NCBI GenBank assembly: GCA_021397835.1
Contig: JAJFZO010000889.1
Coordinates: 6,200,001 to 6,264,000, forward strand
From: Moringa oleifera
Taxonomy: Eukaryota > Streptophyta > Magnoliopsida > Brassicales > Moringaceae
Direction: 5' to 3'
Length of the DNA: 64,000 bases
Shown: positions 58,007-64,000 of the stretch, piece by piece
Layout: the number at the start of each line of letters is the position of its first letter
How positions within the stretch are numbered: position 1 is the stretch's first letter
Made by a program: the position numbers and the translations under genes
Notes under the pieces: model-generated
Databases searched by the model: none
Seen by the model: the letters and a program-made list of their open reading frames with translations, nothing else
What the model was told of the DNA's origin: nothing

Positions 58007-58144
58007 ATTCAGGTTTTGACATGATTTTATCAGTTCTTAAGTTCTTAAGATAGAGCAGGAGCCATCTTCATGGCAGAGTTATAGAACTTTATGCAGTCAG
58101 GCCCTTCTCAGATTACTGGGTTTATTTGAAGTGATGGTTCTTCT

Positions 58145-60046
58145 ATGGCGAAGAAGAATAGTTGGCTCAATCTTTTCAAGAGGCTCTTTACTTCAGAGGC
58201 TAAACCAGAAAAGGTAAATCACTTTTGCTTGTTCTTTACCCCAGTGTTTCTTCGGCTCTGCAAATTACTGATACAACTTTTGTGAATTTTAAAATCAGAA
58301 AGAGAAGAGGAGGAAATGGATTTTTGGGAGGCTTAAGATCAAGAGATTAGCCTCCATCACAGCACCATCAGAGCAAAGAGAGAAAACAGTCGGTGAAGCA
58401 GAGGAAGAGCAGAGCAAACGTGCTCTTACCGTGGCCATTGCCTCAGCTGCTGCTGCTGAAGCAGCTGTTGCTGCTGCTCAGGCTGCGGCGGAGGTTGTTC
58501 GGCTCACCGGCATTTCTTTATCTACCCATCAATCTGAAATCAAAACGGAAGAAAACTCGGCAACCAAAACTGACGCCGATGCTCCAGGGCTTAATCACTA
58601 TTTTGAGGATAAAATCCAAGAATTTGCTGTCACTAAAATTCAGACAGCCTTTCGGGGTTACCTTGTAAGTTCTCCAGCTCCTCTTTCTGTTTTTTCTTCC
58701 CGCCCAATTCTTGATTTCTCTGCTCTCATTGTAATATAACAAGTCCTGCTTAACATAGTGCTTTTGAGGTTCTCATCAAAGATTACATGCTTATGTTGCA
58801 GGCAAGGAAAGCTCTGCGGGCATTGAAGGGTATAGTGAAGCTTCAAGCAATTATTCGAGGCCAAACCGTGAGACGCCAAGCAAGGACTACACTGAAGTGC
58901 TTGCAGTCAATTGTCAACATTCAGTCACAGGCCTGCTCAAGCAGAATTCATACGGGAGGCGCTTGGCATTCTGATGAAAGTAGAAATTTACCAACTCTGA
59001 GAGACAAGATAATTAAGGTACGTCAGAGAAACTTTGTTCTAATGCAGAAAACGCAGATCAATTCGAACGGGTCTCACCGAAATCTGTCTTTCCCCTTCTA
59101 TCTTATCTTGCCGGCCTAAATTGGAACTGCATATGTTTTCTTGATACAGATGAGATTTAATATTTTCTTTGGTTCTTTATGTGATGAACATCCACATATT
59201 TAGGTTGCAAGATGACTGTTTTAAAAATTTCAGGTGGATACGAACAGTCAAAGGAGATGGGATCGCAGCACATTGACAAAGGAAGAGGCTGATGCTATTA
59301 TTTTGAGCAAGAGAGAAGCTGTGATGAAGAGGGAACGAATAAAGGAATACTCGTATAACCATCGGGTAAGCTTCTTTGCTGTCCGATATTTCGATTTTAG
59401 GTGTCCTAGTTAAATGTTCTCACAGGAAAAGAACCTGCAGAAGTCAGCAGAATCAGAACAGAACAAAGGCAATGGAAGATGGAAGTACTGGTTGGAGCAA
59501 TGGGTGGATACCCAACTGACGAAGAGTAAAGAAATGGAAGATTTGGACTTGAGTTCAGATCGAAAGCTGAAAGAGGAATTAGGAGGCAAACAGCTTAGAC
59601 TTAGAAGTTTCCCAAGAGAGTATCACATTGAAGAACTGGGTTCTCCTTTAGTAGTACCCAGAAGATCCTCTCATCATAGGAAACAATGTTCACTGGGAGA
59701 TGACAATTCTTTCTCTACTTCACCTGTTGTTCCAACTTACATGGCTGCTACAGAATCTGCCAAGGCCAAGTCAAGATCATTCAGCTCACCGAAGCTAAGA
59801 CCAGCGAGTTTTGATACTCAATCTGAGAGCTATTCACCATACAAGAATAAGCTATGTCTTATAACTTCGACTGCAAGTGAAGCCCTAAGCAGCGGCAGGA
59901 TTAATAGGCCTAGTGCCTACCAGCAAAGATCTCCAGGCTTGAGGGGTCTTCAAGGTCCTATAAAATCAAACAGGATGCTCAAGGATCTTAGCATTAATTC
60001 AGAATGCTCGTTGCCAAACTGGAACCGAGAAAGTGCCTTCAGATGA
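58145..60046 (+). CDS. IQD: IQ67-domain (IQD) calmodulin-binding protein
   Basis: Plant IQD scaffold protein, binding calmodulin and usually associated with microtubules, nucleus or plasma membrane. Exons 58145-58213, 58299-58664, 58802-59017, 59234-59365, 59426-60046; 1404 nt, 467 residues. The N-terminus (MAKKNSWLNLFKRLF) and Ala-rich helix (AIASAAAAEAAVAAAQAAAE) are typical. The IQ67 domain begins near residue 134: KIQTAFRGYLARKALRALKG, IVKLQAIIRGQTVRRQARTT, and LKCLQSIVNIQSQ. The intron between exons 2 and 3 falls at GYL|ARK inside the first IQ motif, the conserved position for this family. The C-terminal half is basic and Ser-rich, with KYWLEQWVDTQLTKS and SRSFSSPKLRPASFD, common to the subgroup. 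The member number cannot be assigned from memory. Confidence 0.92.
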
Positions 60047-60686
60047 TTCTGTTTTATGTGGAAAACAGAAGAATTTCATGTTTCTATGTCGATTCAGGCA
60101 GTAGATATAACTTTCTGGTTACAAATAATTTGCATTGTTAAGCTATTTGACCATGTATGTCTACTTTCCTCTTTGAAGTAGAGCTCACTGAAGTCCTCAA
60201 TCGCATAAAACCAAGAAGAAAGCTGCACTGGCTTGCAAGAAAAACACATATCAGTTAAAACACAGGCTATATTTTCTAGAAGACTGGACTTAGCACACTT
60301 GAAAGAAGCATCCAAGTAGTTGTAAAAAGAATATTAATAAGTTACCCTAACCAGTTCTTTTCTTTCACCTTCTTCCAAAATCCCTTCATGGTTTCCTTCT
60401 CTGCAACAAATGGGACCATTTTCGGGCAACGTTCCTCTTAAATGTGGCCAAATTCAATAACTCACTAGAGGAAATGTAACAAAACAAGGCTACATAGATT
60501 TACTTTTCTGTTGATATAGGCATGTGATATGATATGCTACAAATCACTGATTGCAATAGAATTGTACTGTGTTTGAAATTCTATTGATCCAAGCAAATGT
60601 GCCCACAGGAGGCAAATGCAAACAACACACAGCTTCCAAACACATTTTATTTGTGATTGACCCAAAGATAAAGCAAAGAACACAAA
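60047..60686. other. Intergenic, 3' flanks of IQD (+) and peroxidase (-)
   Basis: 640 bases between convergent genes; presumably both 3' untranslated regions. No coding region is supported. Confidence 0.5.
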
Positions 60687-62073
<1,387 letters not shown>

Positions 62074-63070
62074 TGGAATTCCAATGGTTCCAGGGAAAAA
62101 TGTTCAAGAACCAAGTGTGGCAAAAGTGAACAAAGTTGACATCCATATATAGAAAGAGAGATCTTATGAAGTGGAAAAGGAATATTATTATCGAAAAATC
62201 TAACACGTAGATTCTTCTGTGCGCGGCTTTTCTTCGTGAAGACGATAAAGGGAGGCCTGAATCAACAAGTGAACAATAAAATTAACAAGCCAAGTTAAGA
62301 GTAAAATTTAAGATTTGACAGCAAGAACACGTTGAGCTTCAACAAGAGAAACTTCATTTGGTCTCATGTCGTCGTTGCTTGACATTGCCGCATGTTTTCT
62401 TTGCTTCTTTTACGTCTTCCATTAATCCTTTTGATTGAAAAATGGATGAGATCAGTTCGCTCCATATCAATCTTTCTTTACTTTCTCATGCAACGTCATT
62501 TTTTCACTGTAACCACTGGGAAAAAAGAGTGCCTAAAACACATATTTAAAGATGCAGGGAGGAAATCATGATTAATTCATCGATTACTCACCTTCACCTA
62601 AAAGGTTAACAGTAAGGAGGGATATCACCATCTTCTCTGTCTTCTTCCTCTTGCTATTAGGGCTTCAGCAATATTAGTTGCAAGAGCACTTGCCTGTAGC
62701 ACGTCGAGCTATGGCCTTAAAATTATGGAAGAATGCAGCCTATTCTAATTTGTTTTAAGCCCATGTTGTAATAACAGTAAACTAATTTAAGTTGTAATTT
62801 CGTCAAATTAATAGGTATGTTATTTTAGTCAAGATTCTTATTGCAGAAAGTCAACTCGATTAATGATTTCGTTCAATTGGAAGGACCCACGTGTCATATT
62901 GTTACTGAATTACCTATTCTGCCCCTCAGTGATGATTCCTTGCTTAACGCCACCCGAAGAGTATCGCCTTTCTTTTCTGTTTTCCTCCTTTCGCCCAAAA
63001 AGTCATCGTTTGCTTCTTTCAGGCACCTCCTCTCTGAGTTCTTCAATCGTAATCAGAACTTAGAAATCCG
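62074..63070. other. Shared upstream region of peroxidase (-) and the CAN-type nuclease gene (+)
   Basis: About 1 kb between divergent genes. It contains the peroxidase leader with a minus-strand TATATAT at 62145-62151, and the leader and promoter of the nuclease gene on the right. The plus-strand open frame at 62841-63266 overlaps the nuclease first exon in another frame and is rejected. Confidence 0.55.
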
Positions 63071-63925
63071 ATGGGTAATGTGCTTCGGCTTCTGCACAAG
63101 CAGTGTTGTAAACCCACCACCACAGATGAATCTCTTGGCCCTCATGGCGTATCTGCCTCTACAGTTGGCGTCTCTGCTCTTGCCCATGATCTCTTTCACT
63201 TTGAACTCACCTCCCAGGTATCGATCGCATCGTTTCATCATCATCACTGCTATGATGATGGGTTAATTCTGCATAATTATGAGGTTTATCGAGCTAAATA
63301 AGAAGCTGGATCTGTTCAACTTGCTCCAGCAAGTAATTAAACTGTTCATTCTCTGTAGGTTCCTGAAGGACTTAGCAAACAAGTTACCGCGTCGAAGAGA
63401 GCTCAGGCCAACTGGTAAATGTTCAGACTTATCAACAATTTTGTCTCTCGTTAGTGTTGAATAGCTCTTGGTGACATTATCTCTATATTACCGACTGAAT
63501 CTTACAATCAACCGATGTCTCTGGATAATGTAACTACCATTTTCATTACTGCAATCTGTCCAAATTGTGAACACAAAATGAAGGTATAGAAAACTACTGG
63601 AGGCATGGAGAGAAGCAAAACCCCCACCTAAGACTCCCGAAGAAGCAGCCAGGCTTGTCATTGGGACCTTGAAGAGGCACAAAAAGGCAGATATTGAGGT
63701 ACCCAGGCGAAACAGACAGTCAAAAATTTCTGCTTCTTTGTGTAATACATTAATGCTCAGAACAATAGATTTAGATATGTAATGCAGGCTTGTCCCCTGT
63801 CTGGAAATTTACAGGGACTGCTGACTTACTATGGTCTCCCTCTTCCTCATGCACTAATCGAACCCTCCACTGAGGTTCCAACGCCATTGCCTGACGGAGT
63901 CAAGTTTGAGTTGCATACACTTCCG
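63071..63925 (+). CDS. CAN1: CAN-type staphylococcal-nuclease-like protein, N-terminal part, cut by window edge
   Basis: Plant calcium-dependent nuclease with an SNase-like domain; Arabidopsis CAN1 and CAN2 degrade DNA and RNA and sit at the plasma membrane. Exons seen: 63071-63217, 63359-63414, 63584-63698, 63815-63925, phases consistent, 143 residues so far; a donor GTTAGA follows the last, so the gene continues beyond 64000. The start [13 protein letters not shown] has Gly2 for myristoylation and two cysteines for palmitoylation, as known for this family. Then come [60 protein letters not shown] and [18 protein letters not shown]. The catalytic SNase core lies outside the window. CAN1 versus CAN2 is not resolved. 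Confidence 0.9.
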
Positions 63926-64000
63926 GTTAGAACACTTTGCTGTCAAACTCAAAATTATCAATATAGCCATAATCAGAACAGCTGCTCATTCTAAAAACGA

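Larger units (their letters stand above)
54192..58144. other. Divergent upstream region of the WG/GW gene and the IQD gene, including an AT-rich block
   Basis: About 4 kb. After roughly 290 bases of leader and promoter for the WG/GW gene comes an extremely AT-rich block (54480-56550). The right 1.5 kb is of normal composition and contains a 22-bp tandem repeat (56922-56965) and the likely non-coding leader of the IQD gene with an intron (57731-58006). The 179-codon open frame at 56663-57199 has no recognisable domain and I do not call it a gene. Confidence 0.55.

Noticed and set aside
62841..63266. 141-codon plus-strand frame near the CAN-type gene
   Set aside because: It overlaps the nuclease first exon in another frame and shows no family features.

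Overview
The window is nuclear DNA from a flowering plant, almost certainly a eudicot and probably woody; the species cannot be fixed from sequence alone. Genes carry many short GT-AG introns, proteins match plant-only families (GRAS, KOBITO1, ERD15, IQD, class III peroxidase), and the non-coding DNA is AT-rich with GA/CT and TA microsatellites and degenerate Ty1/copia and LINE retroelements. I assembled thirteen genes. In each multi-exon model the exon phases agree across all joins.

Layout. 1-783 (-): N-terminal half of an SCL3-like GRAS regulator, cut by the window edge. 4896-9564 (-): 13-exon purple acid phosphatase of the PAP1/24/27 type. 10433-26933 (-): MUS81 structure-specific endonuclease, 15 exons, with a 9.3-kb intron holding a LINE that was itself split by a copia element. 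27660-28141 (+): DIR1-like lipid-transfer protein. 29505-30397 (+): ERD15-like PAM2 protein with an ABRE-type upstream site. 32904-34160 (+): intronless WD40 protein of the JINGUBANG type. 35954-41020 (-): ubiquitin-specific protease UBP24. 45008-49789 (+): KOBITO1-like glycosyltransferase. 50222-50934 (+): small plastid membrane protein of unknown function. 51788-54191 (-): Trp/Gly-rich protein with many WG/GW dipeptides. 58145-60046 (+): IQ67-domain calmodulin-binding protein. 60687-62073 (-): class III peroxidase. 63071 to the right edge (+): CAN-type staphylococcal-nuclease-like protein, partial.

The genes do not form a pathway; this is ordinary plant gene order. Several act in stress or growth control (SCL3 in gibberellin response, ERD15 in ABA/dehydration response, KOBITO1 in cellulose, growth and ABA phenotypes), but their adjacency has no evident meaning.

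Two long stretches (41.46-44.25 kb and 54.48-56.55 kb) are extremely AT-rich, without genes, and appear to share a diverged repeat. The points most worth following are the nested retroelements inside MUS81 with both target-site duplications visible, the WG/GW protein as a candidate ARGONAUTE-binding platform, a probable GC-AG intron in the phosphatase, a MUS81 splice acceptor fixed by reading frame, and an ERD15 intron-retention form. I saw no CRISPR array, no convincing tRNA or rRNA gene, and no clear case of horizontal transfer.
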